Part shown: positions 25,501 to 32,255 of the stretch, one piece after another
Position numbering within the stretch: the stretch's first letter is position 1
Layout of the letters: the number at the start of each line of letters is the position of its first letter
Position numbers and translations under genes: made by a program
Assembly: GCA_033856275.1 (NCBI GenBank)
Contig: JAWVFJ010000028.1
Span: 1-44,034, forward strand
Length of the DNA stretch: 44,034 nt
Source of the DNA: VRUE01 sp033856275
GTDB taxonomy: Bacteria; Actinomycetota; Thermoleophilia; Solirubrobacterales; 70-9
Reading direction: 5' to 3'
The notes under the pieces: generated by a model
What the model was told of the DNA's origin: nothing
What the model saw: the letters and a program-made list of their open reading frames with translations, nothing else
The model's database searches: none

Positions 25501-25801
25501 CGGCCACGCCGTCGCCCTGCAGCTCGAACTGGATGACGAGCTGCGCCGCGAGGGCCTTGCCCGCGAGATCGTCCACGCCGTCCAGAACGCCCGCAAAGCC
25601 GCCGGCCTCAACATCTCCGACCGCATCGAGCTCACCCTCGGCGGCGACGATGAGCTCCTAACCGCCGCCCGCGCCCACGAGCCTTACATAGCCGGTGAGG
25701 TCCTCGCGACTTCCATCACCTACGACGCCGGCGATGGCACGGCCGTTCGCGTCGACGGTCGCGACCTCCACATTGTTCTTAGCGCCAACACGGCCACCTG
25801 A
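22526..25801 (+). CDS. ileS: Isoleucyl-tRNA synthetase with two in-frame palindromic inserts
   Basis: 1091 residues, charging tRNA-Ile. The HIGH-type motif appears as GRPGSHHV with PPTANGRPG before it. KAGWDCHGLPVEIEVEK follows, then the CP1 editing domain (LLIWTTTPWTLPGNVAV, GTGLVHIAPAFGEDDY), WCISRQ-equivalent WALSRDRYWGTPLPIW, and KMSKS at 626-630. The anticodon-binding and C-terminal domains are complete. Length and motifs fit the large, eukaryote-like class of bacterial IleRS, which is often less sensitive to mupirocin (family knowledge, not shown here). Odd points are residues about 213-239 and 706-722, encoded by near-perfect inverted repeats (23162-23241 and 24642-24692) and looking like insertions in otherwise conserved segments. 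Confidence 0.96.
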   Translation: MPGFRPVDTKQSFPELEERVLERWREREVFQRSLDQREGAPIWNFYEGPPTANGRPGSHHVLARVFKDVYPRYRSMCGYFVPRKAGWDCHGLPVEIEVEKQLGIASKQEIEDYGIDKFNQRCRESVFEYVEEWNRLTERIGFWIDLDHPYVTLDDDYIESVWWSLRQLWDKDRLYEGHKVVPYCPRCGTALSSHEVALGYQDVEDPSIYIKIPLISSAPATLDEPDMDPSSLPRPGMSGPVEYLLIWTTTPWTLPGNVAVAVAPEVTYVRARCGDEILILAEPLVERVLGEEVEVLERFPGAELVGRRYKGPIFELEEEPANAFRVVAGDFVTTEDGTGLVHIAPAFGEDDYAVAAANGIFTPTEHATLFNPVNLEGRFDPRVSGFEGKFVKDPEVTKALIADLERRGLLFREQVYEHAYPHCWRCGTPLLYYAKSSWYIATSQARDQMLANNEQIGWHPEHIKHGRFGKWLENNVDWALSRDRYWGTPLPIWRCTAGECTELYCAGSVAELRERAQGEVPEDLHRPYIDEVVLECGTCGGEMHRVDSVIDTWYDSGAMPFAQLHYPFENEELFAERFPADFICEAIDQTRGWFYTLLAESTLLFGTSSYRNCVCLGLILDPEGQKMSKSKGNVVEPWDVISAHGADAFRWYYLTAQQPWSGYRFSVDTVGESVRQFLLTLWNTYSFWVLYANAEGLGPADFKEQALTSPFVPDSGTKGEVSVGEDLDRWALSRLQATTATVRERMDDFDCTTAGRVIAEYVEELSNWYVRLSRRRFWEGDRAAFATLRHCLFELAALLAPFTPFLADEIHLNLAGGAGEELGDGPDSVHLRDFPQVDATLTDAELEQAMEAVRLTVELGRAARAQAKAKMRQPLRRAVIVANDAERAAIEARADLVTAELNVKELDFVSEESDLVSYAVKPNYRSLGPRFGKRMPQVAAAIEALDPVHVAKVMGDGGEIGINVDGHDHTIGSDEVILALQPLEGYEVEAEAGHAVALQLELDDELRREGLAREIVHAVQNARKAAGLNISDRIELTLGGDDELLTAARAHEPYIAGEVLATSITYDAGDGTAVRVDGRDLHIVLSANTAT
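23162..23241. repeat. 80-nt palindromic insert inside ileS
   Basis: CCGCTCATCTCC (23162-23173) pairs with GGGGATGAGCGG (23230-23241), 12 pairs with one G-U. Inside, GCGACG (23183-23188) pairs with CGTCGC (23214-23219). It adds low-complexity residues (SSAPATLDEPD and so on) just before the editing-domain LLIWTTTPW segment, without breaking the frame. Confidence 0.6.
24642..24692. repeat. 51-nt palindromic element, copy 1, in frame in ileS
   Basis: CGCTGACTTCGCCTTT (24642-24657) is the perfect complement of AAAGGCGAAGTCAGCG (24677-24692). An inner GTTCCG/CGGAAC stem leaves a 5-nt loop. The element is 51 nt (17 codons), encoding LTSPFVPDSGTKGEVS. Its ends match copy 2 at 34366-34416, which is also 51 nt. 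Confidence 0.75.
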
Positions 25802-25814
25802 CCCCCTGCGATCC

Positions 25815-25835
25815 GTCGGCCTCACTTCGGCCGAC
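25815..25835. terminator. Bidirectional hairpin between ileS and the membrane protein gene
   Basis: GTCGGCC (25815-25821) pairs with GGCCGAC (25829-25835) with a 7-nt loop, 14 nt after the ileS stop. It overlaps the 3' end of the convergent gene. Confidence 0.5.
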
Positions 25836-27624
25836 TGTCCCTCCGCACACGGGTCTCGGGTGCATTGGGAGCCTGGGGGCGAGCTGATTCTCGTGCTGTC
25901 TGGGTGACGGACAGCTCGCCCAGGGCCGACTTTTGGAGGAGATCCTGCCCGAAGCGGACCCAAGCGCCAACCAACACAAGAGTTAGGGAGACCAGCGCGA
26001 CCCCTACAACCCGATCGCAATAGCGAAGGATCGCCCGATCGTAGATCCAATGATGAGGCTTGCTCGACGTCTTCTTAGCTGACGCGAGCGCGGCAAAGTC
26101 ACGCTCACACTCCTCCTTCGTAACGAGTTGGGCCCGAAGGCCGGTGGGTAGGAACCAAGCAATCATGATCACGCTGGCGAGCGCCTCCAACAGCGCCGCT
26201 CCCCTCGCAAACCACCCCCAATTCTGTACTCCACTTTCGGCGGCCGGTACGGCCGAGAATGCGACCGCGACGAGGAAAAGCAAGCTGATTCCGAGGTAGA
26301 TCCAAAGTCCGCCTCTTAGCTGGCGAGTGGCGTTTGCGAAGTAGTGTCTTTGCTGCTCGGCAATGTAGGCGATAAGCAGTGTAGGCGTAAGCAGGAGCCA
26401 GGTTTGCACGGAGCTCGTATCTTTAGCGGAAAACCTACCGGTCGCGGCGAAGTACACAAAGATGAGATTGAGCGCGGCACCGACTACAAGCCGCTTGTGT
26501 GCATATGTGGCAGCGCGCATGTAGACGCGAATCGCCGATTCCCCGTCTGGCAGCTGGATGTCCCTGCGAAGCGCATGGTGATGGTCGGCCGCGTTGTTGA
26601 CATGGATGGTGTGGTGGGCACAATCCCATTCGCCTTTTGTATCAGTGAAGCTATTACCAATTCCCCAGTCTAGATATGTAATCTCGGTTTCTACCGGGGG
26701 ATCTATACTGAAGTAGTAGCTCCCCGCGGTCTCACTGACCCGTGTTTCAATGGTGTAGTTGAGAGGCGCCAGGCCGAGTTGCCTATACCATTTGAGCTTG
26801 CGATTGGTTTTAGGTTCACCAGGTCTTTTGTGGCTTGACTGGTTGCGAAACGGGTTGCGGACAAGCCTTTTTCTCTCCTGCAGAGCACGGTGGGGGTCAG
26901 CCATGCTGTATCGAGCTTGCAGGTTGATCACTGCGCCTGCCGGCGCATCGACCCAGCAAAGGTACTGCGTGACGCGTTGAAGATCGTAGAACTGCGAGCC
27001 GATCAACGTGGAGAGATCGTTGAGTTCGTTCAGCCGTCTTTCCGGGCTGCCAAGTCGACCCCCTTCATAGAGGGTAGAGAACAAACTGGTAAGCGCGAAA
27101 CCAAGTGGCTTTGCGGCATCTATCTTTTCGTCCTCGTCGTGATGAAACTCAATTTCAGTGGCCAGTCGGTAAACGTTGTATATGACGGTCTTATGGGCGG
27201 CAACGACGGCGCGATCGGTAGGGGAGCGGACGGGTTCGATGTAGGCTTTCTTGATCGCGCTGAGCTCCGCTGTATCAAAATATTGGAGCAGCGCGGCGTG
27301 GGTCAGGGCTATCCCGTGTTGGAATCTCGTCAGCAGGTTGAGCCGGGTTCCGAGGCAATCGGAGACCGCGAAGTCAGTGAACCGGCGCCGCTCAAAGCTC
27401 CCCAACGACACAATGTTGGGTGCTTTCCGAGATCCTGATTTGGGGATTTGGAGTTGTATGTCCCGCCGCCAGGAGAGACCTCCCGACGGCAAAAATGCGA
27501 GGTGCTCGGTGAGACGCTGCGTGTATTTGGTGTTGTCGAACAGCATCTCGCCGAGTCCGTTCACTCGCCGAGAGTTCAGTCCCGCTGCGTGAGCCACCGT
27601 GGCTGTGGCAGCACCAGAAGTCAA
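25822..27624 (-). CDS. Membrane protein with large N-terminal cytoplasmic part, unknown family
   Basis: 600 residues. The start is TTG 27624, chosen because a very strong GAGGAGGGGGAG ribosome binding site (27629-27640) ends 4 nt before it. Residues 1-375 are soluble, with motifs WRRDIQLQIPKSG, DCLGTRLNLLTRFQHG, a Asp/Glu/His-rich FHHDEDEK stretch, and TYLDWGIGNSFTDTKGEWDC. Five transmembrane helices follow at about 379-396, 406-423, 441-461, 471-493 and 539-557, then a basic Arg-rich tail. I recognise no catalytic motif. Base composition and codon use are visibly less GC-rich than in neighbouring genes, which suggests horizontal acquisition. It follows the small gene at 27654-28094 by 29 nt and probably shares its transcript. 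Confidence 0.7.
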   Translation of the reverse strand: MTSGAATATVAHAAGLNSRRVNGLGEMLFDNTKYTQRLTEHLAFLPSGGLSWRRDIQLQIPKSGSRKAPNIVSLGSFERRRFTDFAVSDCLGTRLNLLTRFQHGIALTHAALLQYFDTAELSAIKKAYIEPVRSPTDRAVVAAHKTVIYNVYRLATEIEFHHDEDEKIDAAKPLGFALTSLFSTLYEGGRLGSPERRLNELNDLSTLIGSQFYDLQRVTQYLCWVDAPAGAVINLQARYSMADPHRALQERKRLVRNPFRNQSSHKRPGEPKTNRKLKWYRQLGLAPLNYTIETRVSETAGSYYFSIDPPVETEITYLDWGIGNSFTDTKGEWDCAHHTIHVNNAADHHHALRRDIQLPDGESAIRVYMRAATYAHKRLVVGAALNLIFVYFAATGRFSAKDTSSVQTWLLLTPTLLIAYIAEQQRHYFANATRQLRGGLWIYLGISLLFLVAVAFSAVPAAESGVQNWGWFARGAALLEALASVIMIAWFLPTGLRAQLVTKEECERDFAALASAKKTSSKPHHWIYDRAILRYCDRVVGVALVSLTLVLVGAWVRFGQDLLQKSALGELSVTQTARESARPQAPNAPETRVRRDSRPK

Positions 27625-27628
27625 CGCG

Positions 27629-27640
27629 CTCCCCCTCCTC
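27629..27640 (-). promoter_or_regulatory. Strong ribosome binding site fixing a TTG start
   Basis: GAGGAGGGGGAG on the minus strand lies 4 nt before TTG 27624. It is the strongest Shine-Dalgarno in the neighbourhood and decides the rare start codon. Confidence 0.6.
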
Positions 27641-27653
27641 GGTACATGGAGTA

Positions 27654-28094
27654 CTAGCGCTCTTCAGCAGGGTCTTCCAGGGCAAGGAAGACCGTGTCGA
27701 GCATTAGACCCGAGCGTCTGGCGCCCTGAGCGTCTCCACGATTGCGGAGCGGTCGTTGGTCTTGCAGATCGTCCAGCGCATCCCGCTCGAGGCGCCGTCG
27801 ATAGTCAGCGCCCCAGTAGATGCTGGGAATCCAAGCGCTGCCACCCAGCTTGAGCGCAGGGGGGTAAATCTCATCGGAACTCTCTGCGTGGTCGAGTTTG
27901 GAGCCTCGTGCAATGGCGTGACCAAGCTGCTGGTCGTCGATTGGCTTCGGCTCCTCCTCGTCGTTCGACTCGGGAAGCTCTACCGGTCCAAACTCCGAGA
28001 CGTAAGGCGGTGAATCACCCATGTTCGCCTCTCGCCGAATGGCCCCGAGCGTCTGCTCGGCTGCGGGGTGATTGGTCGAAGTGTCGTCGCCCAT
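27654..28094 (-). CDS. Small acidic hypothetical protein of the AT-richer island
   Basis: 146 residues from ATG 28094. The first two thirds are acidic and probably disordered (ELPESNDEEEPKPIDDQ). A short structured-looking stretch PPALKLGGSAWIPSIYWGADYRRRLERDALDDLQ follows, then a basic segment. No transmembrane helix and no recognised domain. It is upstream of and in the same direction as the five-helix membrane protein, with similarly low GC, so the two form a candidate unit in which this could be a soluble partner. An ATG within the coding region (MGDSPPY) is an alternative start. Confidence 0.5.
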   Translation of the reverse strand: MGDDTSTNHPAAEQTLGAIRREANMGDSPPYVSEFGPVELPESNDEEEPKPIDDQQLGHAIARGSKLDHAESSDEIYPPALKLGGSAWIPSIYWGADYRRRLERDALDDLQDQRPLRNRGDAQGARRSGLMLDTVFLALEDPAEER

Positions 28095-28210
28095 CGATGA
28101 ACCGACTGAAAATGAAGCTTAGTTAAGTACTCAGACGTACCATTCTACGTTCTAGATGGCGTTAAGGCTAGGCCCCAGGCCACTCTTGATTTGCGCGAAT
28201 AGGGATGCGA

Positions 28211-28390
28211 TCAATCCTCGGCTGGTTTGCCGATGATGAAGTCGCTCTTCTTCGAGTCCGAGAACTTGACCCAGCAGTGCTCCGGAGCAGCCCCGGCCAC
28301 GTCGACCAGTGCCGCTTCGATCCGTTTGGCGATCTCCGCCTTCTGCTCGTCGGTGCGTCCCTCGAACCAGTGGACTTGGACGAAGGGCAT
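28211..28390 (-). CDS. 4-oxalocrotonate tautomerase-like protein
   Basis: 59 residues: MPFVQVHWFEGRTDEQKAEI at the start, ending in GKPAED. After Met removal Pro1 is N-terminal, the general base of the tautomerase superfamily, and the conserved Arg in GRTDEQK is in place. Length and the beta-alpha-beta pattern are typical of 4-OT subunits, which assemble into hexamers and catalyse keto-enol tautomerisation. The longer frame up to 28642 runs antisense through thioredoxin and is rejected. It sits 14 nt downstream of the thioredoxin gene and is probably co-transcribed. The substrate is unknown. Confidence 0.85.
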   Translation of the reverse strand: MPFVQVHWFEGRTDEQKAEIAKRIEAALVDVAGAAPEHCWVKFSDSKKSDFIIGKPAED

Positions 28391-28404
28391 GGCGCTCGCT
28401 GGCC

Positions 28405-28734
28405 CTAAGCGGTGAGCGCCGGCTCCAACTCGGCCTCGAGGCGACGCTTGGGCATCGCGCCGATCACCTTCTTGGCGATCGCCCCATCCTTGAAGAGGAT
28501 CAGGGTCGGGATCGAGAGGACCTCGTATTGAGCGGCGGTCTGCTGATTCTCGTCGACGTTGATGCTGACGATGTTGAGGTCCTCGCGCTCGGCGTCCATC
28601 TCCTCGAGTACCGGATGGACGACGCGGCAGGGACCGCACCAAGGAGCCCAGAAGTCGACGAGCACAGGGCCCTCGGCCTCGAGAACCTCTGATTTGAAGG
28701 TGTCATCGGTCACGTCGTTGAGTTTGCCTGTCAC
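28405..28734 (-). CDS. trxA: Thioredoxin
   Basis: 109 residues, normal thioredoxin length. The active site FWAPWCGPC has C33 and C36, the buried Asp is in LVDFWA, and the cis-Pro is in SIPTLILF. The C-terminal helix is complete. Cytoplasmic protein-disulfide reductant. GTG 28734 is preceded by AGGAGAG. First gene of a pair with the tautomerase. Confidence 0.96.
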   Translation of the reverse strand: MTGKLNDVTDDTFKSEVLEAEGPVLVDFWAPWCGPCRVVHPVLEEMDAEREDLNIVSINVDENQQTAAQYEVLSIPTLILFKDGAIAKKVIGAMPKRRLEAELEPALTA

Positions 28735-28825
28735 TGGGATCTCTCTCCTGGGAATCGAGTTTCGACGCTCAATACTTCAAAAAGTATAGCGAGGTTCGCA
28801 GGACTTCTCCGGCCACTCAAATCGC

Positions 28826-29551
28826 TCATTTGCCGAAGCGTAGAAGAGGCACCCGCCAGATTGCCTCGATCACGATTGCGCGGTTCATCTTCGAAGCTCC
28901 CGCTTGGCGGTCGCGAAAGACGATTGGTACCTCGACCACGTCGAAGCCGAGCTGGATCGCCCGGTAGGTGACCTCGACCTGGAAGGCGTAGCCACGCGAA
29001 CGCACAGCGTCGAGATCGATCGCTTCCAGCACCTCGCGGCGGAAGCACTTGAAGCCGCCGGTGAGGTCGCGGACGTGGACGCCGAGGGCGAGTCGCGCAT
29101 AGGTGCTGCCGCCCCTGCTGATCGCCCTGCGCGCAGCTCCCCAGTCGCTGACCCCTCCGCCGGGGACGTAACGGGATCCGATCACCACGTCGGCCCGTCC
29201 GGCGGCCTCGAGCAAGCGCGGCAGGTAAGCCGGCTCGTGCGAGAAGTCCGCGTCCATCTCGACGATCAGGCTGGCGCCCTGGGCCAGCGCATGGCGAAAG
29301 CCAGCGATATAAGCGGGGCCAAGACCTTCCTTGGTCCGGCGATGCAGGAAGTGGACCGCCTCCTCGCGCTCAGCCAGCTCGGCGGCGATCCGTCCCGTCC
29401 CATCGGCGGAGTTGTCGTCGACGATCAAAACGTGGGCATCGGCGGGCAGCTTGGCGCGAGCCTCGGTGACCAGCCGCTCGACGTTTGTCGCCTCTTCATA
29501 TGTGGGGAGGACCAGCCAGGCTGGCCCTCGCTCGGGATTGCTCGCTGACAT
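28826..29551 (-). CDS. Polyprenol-phosphate-mannose-synthase-like glycosyltransferase (GT2)
   Basis: 241 residues from ATG 29551 (MSASNPERGPAWLVLPTYEE). GT-A fold features are LPTYEEATNVE, the nucleotide-binding IVDDNSADGTG, the metal site EMDADFSHEP (DxD), GSRYVPGGGVSDWG and LTGGFKCFRREVL, all typical of dolichol/polyprenol phosphate mannose synthases. It lacks the C-terminal membrane helices of longer members, like mycobacterial Ppm1 domain 2. Likely role: transfer of mannose (or another hexose) from a nucleotide sugar to polyprenyl phosphate at the inner membrane face for wall glycans or protein glycosylation. It diverges from polX. A -10-like TAGCAT lies 11 nt before the ATG. Confidence 0.88.
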   Translation of the reverse strand: MSASNPERGPAWLVLPTYEEATNVERLVTEARAKLPADAHVLIVDDNSADGTGRIAAELAEREEAVHFLHRRTKEGLGPAYIAGFRHALAQGASLIVEMDADFSHEPAYLPRLLEAAGRADVVIGSRYVPGGGVSDWGAARRAISRGGSTYARLALGVHVRDLTGGFKCFRREVLEAIDLDAVRSRGYAFQVEVTYRAIQLGFDVVEVPIVFRDRQAGASKMNRAIVIEAIWRVPLLRFGK

Positions 29552-29608
29552 CTGCAGAGCCGATGCTATTGGCGCGGCTGAGGGCAGGCTAAAGAGCCGG
29601 CCGCTCGC

Positions 29609-29614
29609 TAGCTT
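29609..29614 (+). promoter_or_regulatory. -10-like TAGCTT for polX
   Basis: TAGCTT ends 7 nt before ATG 29622. The AAGGA next to the ATG is too close to act as a normal ribosome binding site, so a leaderless start is more likely. Confidence 0.4.
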
Positions 29615-29621
29615 GCAAGGA

Positions 29622-31346
29622 ATGACCAATGCCGAGATCGCCGCCGCCCTCGACGAGCTCGGGGTGCTCTACGAGCTAGATGGCGCGGTCAAGTACCGCG
29701 TGCTCGCCTACAGTAGCGCCGCACGAGCGATCCGCGAAAGTCCGATCTCGGTGGCGGATCTGGCCGCCGCGGGGCGGGCGACCGAGGTCCCCGGCGTCGG
29801 CAAGACGCTGGCGGAAAAGATCGACGCGCTGCTAGAGACAGGTGAGATTCCGGCGGCGGTGAAGCTAAAGGCGAAGTTCCCGCCGACGCTGGTCGAAGTG
29901 ACGCGGGTGCCCGGGGTGGGTGCGAAGACGGCGCGGCGGCTTTTCGACGAGCTCGGCGTGGCAACGCTGGACGACCTCAAGGTCGCCGCCGAGGGTGAAC
30001 GAATCCGCGAGATGAAGGGCCTCGGTCCGAAGGCGGAGGAGAATGTGCTTGCCGGACTCGAGCGGCTTGGCGAACCTGGGGAGAGATCGGGACGCGTATT
30101 GCTCTCGATGGCACGGCCGATCGCCGAGGAGCTGGTGCGGGCGCTACGCCAACACCCCGCTGCCGACCGAGTCGAGGCGGCGGGCTCGGTGCGGCGCTGG
30201 GCCGAGACCTGCAAGGACATCGACCTGATCGCCACCGCCGAGGAGCCGCAGGCGCTTGCTGAGCATCTCATCGCCAGTCCGCTGATCGCGGCGGCGGGGA
30301 CGCCGGGTCCCAACGGCGTACGGGCGCAGACGCAGAATGGCGTCTCGGTGGACCTGCGCATTGTCGCCCCGGAGGCGTTCGGCAACCTCCTGCAGCACTT
30401 CACCGGCTCCCAGGCGCACAACGTGCAGCTGCGCGAGGACGCAGTGGCCCGCAGCCTCTCGGTCTCCGAGCACGGCATCACCGAGGTAGAGAGCGGCGAG
30501 GTCGAGCTATGCGCAAGCGAGGAGGAGGTCTACAAAAGGCTCGGCTACGCCTACATCGAGCCGGAGCTGCGCGAGGGTCGCGGCGAGCTCAAGGCGGCTC
30601 GCGAGGGCAAGCTGCCGGAGTTGGTCTCGCTCGACGACATCCGCGGCGACCTGCACTCCCACACGACGCTCTCGGACGGCCGCAACACGCTCGAGGAGAT
30701 GGCCGAGGCCGGCCGTGAGCGCGGCTACGCCTATATGGCGATCACCGACCACTCGGCCAGCCACGGCTTCGGCGATCACGTCACCGCCGAGCGGCTCTGG
30801 GAACGGATCGACGAGGTCGCTGACTGGAACAAGGGCAAACGCGGCTTCCGCCTGCTCGCGGGCTCGGAGGTCAACATCGGCCTCGATGGCTCGCTCGACT
30901 ATCCGGAGGACCTGTTGGGGGCGCTCGACTGGATCGTCGCCAGCGTTCACACCTCTTTTGCGATCTCAGCGAAGGAGATGACGACGCGGGTGCTGGAGGC
31001 GATCGATAATCCCCACGTCGACTGCATCGGCCACCTCACCGGTCGGCTGATCGGCCGCCGTGAGCCCTACGGCATCGACGTCGAGGCGGTGGCGGAGGCA
31101 GCCGCGCGCACCGGCACGATGATCGAGATCAACGGCAACCCCAACCGCCGCGACCTCTCTGAGCAGCATGCGCGGCTGGCCGTCGACGCCGGGGTGGCGA
31201 TCGTGCTCAACACCGATGCGCATGGGGTGGAGACGCTGAACAACATGTCCTACGCGGTGGCCACCGCACGAAGGGCTTGGCTGACTCCGGGGGACATTGC
31301 GAACACGTGTAGCTGGGCTGACTTCAAGAAGCTGCGTAAGCGGTAG
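29622..31346 (+). CDS. polX: Family X DNA polymerase with PHP exonuclease domain
   Basis: 574 residues. The N-terminal helix-hairpin-helix region contains VPGVGKTLAEKI and VPGVGAKTARRL. The polymerase palm motif GSVRRWAETCKDIDLI carries the paired Asp, and VSVDLRIV the third Asp. The C-terminal PHP domain has DLHSHTTLSDG, ITDHSASHGFG, GSEVNI, VASVHTSF, GHLTGR and NTDAHG, all expected metal ligands. Bacterial PolX fills short gaps and has 3'-5' exonuclease and AP endonuclease activity, supporting base-excision repair. Start at 29622 follows a -10 element by 7 nt; the open frame reaching back to 29331 is antisense to the GT2 gene. A 131-bp inverted-repeat element begins on the base after its stop codon. 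Confidence 0.95.
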   Translation: MTNAEIAAALDELGVLYELDGAVKYRVLAYSSAARAIRESPISVADLAAAGRATEVPGVGKTLAEKIDALLETGEIPAAVKLKAKFPPTLVEVTRVPGVGAKTARRLFDELGVATLDDLKVAAEGERIREMKGLGPKAEENVLAGLERLGEPGERSGRVLLSMARPIAEELVRALRQHPAADRVEAAGSVRRWAETCKDIDLIATAEEPQALAEHLIASPLIAAAGTPGPNGVRAQTQNGVSVDLRIVAPEAFGNLLQHFTGSQAHNVQLREDAVARSLSVSEHGITEVESGEVELCASEEEVYKRLGYAYIEPELREGRGELKAAREGKLPELVSLDDIRGDLHSHTTLSDGRNTLEEMAEAGRERGYAYMAITDHSASHGFGDHVTAERLWERIDEVADWNKGKRGFRLLAGSEVNIGLDGSLDYPEDLLGALDWIVASVHTSFAISAKEMTTRVLEAIDNPHVDCIGHLTGRLIGRREPYGIDVEAVAEAAARTGTMIEINGNPNRRDLSEQHARLAVDAGVAIVLNTDAHGVETLNNMSYAVATARRAWLTPGDIANTCSWADFKKLRKR

Positions 31347-31477
31347 GGAGCGCCGGGGTCGCCTCGCAGGTGCCCAAGCACCGCCTGACGGCGGTACTAA
31401 TTGACTGCCGCTTCGCGGCTGAGAATCACTCTGCGGAGCCGCTTCGCGAGGCACCTGCGAGGCGACCCCGGCGCTCC
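31347..31477. repeat. 131-bp element with perfect 28-bp inverted repeats
   Basis: Bases 31347-31374 are the exact reverse complement of 31450-31477 (starting GGAGCGCCGGGGTCGC). The 75-nt interior holds further stems: ACCGCC/GGCGGT with a 4-nt loop and CCGC/GCGG. It starts on the base after the polX stop and ends 16 nt before the convergent SIMPL gene's stop. It could be a bidirectional terminator or a miniature mobile element. Confidence 0.8.
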
Positions 31478-31493
31478 GTCTTGCTGCCCAGGT

Positions 31494-32192
31494 TTATTCG
31501 AGGGCGAAGACGACGCGGACTGTGGCGGTGACTGTGGAGGCGCCGGGCTTGGCGGGCGGGGCCGGCGCTGCGTCTTGAGCTCCCTTGGGACTGGCGCGGC
31601 CTTCGACTGGGACTGCTTCGGTGGATTCTTCGATGGTCAGCGCTGGGCCCAGGGTTGCGCCGGCACGGGTGGCCAGGGCGGAGGCCTTGGATTTAGCTTG
31701 GTCGAAGGCCGCTATGAGAGTGTTGTTGTAGGCGGCTTCGGGGTTGCTGGGGAAGAAGTCGGGCCCGCGGGTGCCGGTGGCGCCGGCGGCTACGGCGGCG
31801 TTGACTAGCTCGCCCGAGCGCTCGGGTTGGTGGAGGACTACGCCGACGCCCTCGGAGGCGCGGAAGACGGTGTGTTTGCCGCGAGTGGTCTTGTGGACTG
31901 AGATTTCGCCGGTGGTAACGTCGCCGGGGCCGATGCCGGGGGTGGCTTGCACCGCCGCAATCACGGCGCGCAGGCGGATCGCGACGATGCGAAGAGCGGC
32001 CTGGCGCGACTTTCGTTCCTTACTGACTGAGAAGCCGAGTTTGGCCGCGTCGTTGGGAACCTGCTGAGTGGCGGAGCCCTTGACGGTGACGGTCCGTTCG
32101 ACCGCGCTCGCCGTGGCGGGCAGGAGCAAAGCGAGCGCCGTTACGCCAAGCGCCGCGAGCGACTGCCCTTGCCAAGCTCTTCCCCGCCTCAC
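31494..32192 (-). CDS. Secreted SIMPL (DUF541) domain protein
   Basis: 232 residues from GTG 32192. Signal peptide of the form RRGRAWQGQSLAALGVTALA, cleavage near ATASA (about 30). The mature protein has the SIMPL/DUF541 features: VTVKGSATQQVPNDAAKLGFSV, a run of helices, TGEISVHKTTRGKHTVFRAS and FDQAKSKASALATRAGATLG near the C-terminus. The tail has an Ala/Pro-rich insert before the last strand TVTATVRVVFALE. SIMPL proteins form oligomeric rings in bacterial cell envelopes with poorly known function. The longer frame (to 32252) starts inside the 46-bp palindrome copy B and is rejected. Last gene after the otsB-membrane protein pair on this strand. Confidence 0.82.
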   Translation of the reverse strand: MRRGRAWQGQSLAALGVTALALLLPATASAVERTVTVKGSATQQVPNDAAKLGFSVSKERKSRQAALRIVAIRLRAVIAAVQATPGIGPGDVTTGEISVHKTTRGKHTVFRASEGVGVVLHQPERSGELVNAAVAAGATGTRGPDFFPSNPEAAYNNTLIAAFDQAKSKASALATRAGATLGPALTIEESTEAVPVEGRASPKGAQDAAPAPPAKPGASTVTATVRVVFALE

Positions 32193-32208
32193 GCCACGAT
32201 CATCCCAC

Positions 32209-32254
32209 GGCGCAACGCTTTGTCCACCTTGTGGGTGGAAAAGACGTTGCACCC
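32209..32254. repeat. 46-bp palindromic repeat, copy B
   Basis: On the plus strand, GCAACG, then TGTCCACC, a TTGT loop, GGGTGGA and CGTTGC form an imperfect palindrome. Read in gene direction it aligns without gaps with most of copy A (16366-16411): CCACAAGG, GGACAA, CGTTGC, CC. It starts 1 nt after the stop of the 32256-32768 gene and precedes the SIMPL gene. A TGGGAT lies 9 nt before GTG 32192, where copy A's gene has TAGGAT. Confidence 0.65.
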
Positions 32255-32255
32255 A

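Noticed and set aside
28100..28200. Promoter for the AT-richer two-gene island (TAGAAT on the minus strand)
   Set aside because: A TAGAAT exists, but no -35 at a fitting distance is seen and the distance to the start is long, so I do not list it.
31347..31477. CRISPR or insertion sequence
   Set aside because: There is a single inverted pair with no spacer-repeat array, no transposase and no visible target duplication.
32193..32252. N-terminal extension of the SIMPL protein
   Set aside because: It would begin inside the palindromic repeat, and the signal peptide starts at GTG 32192.
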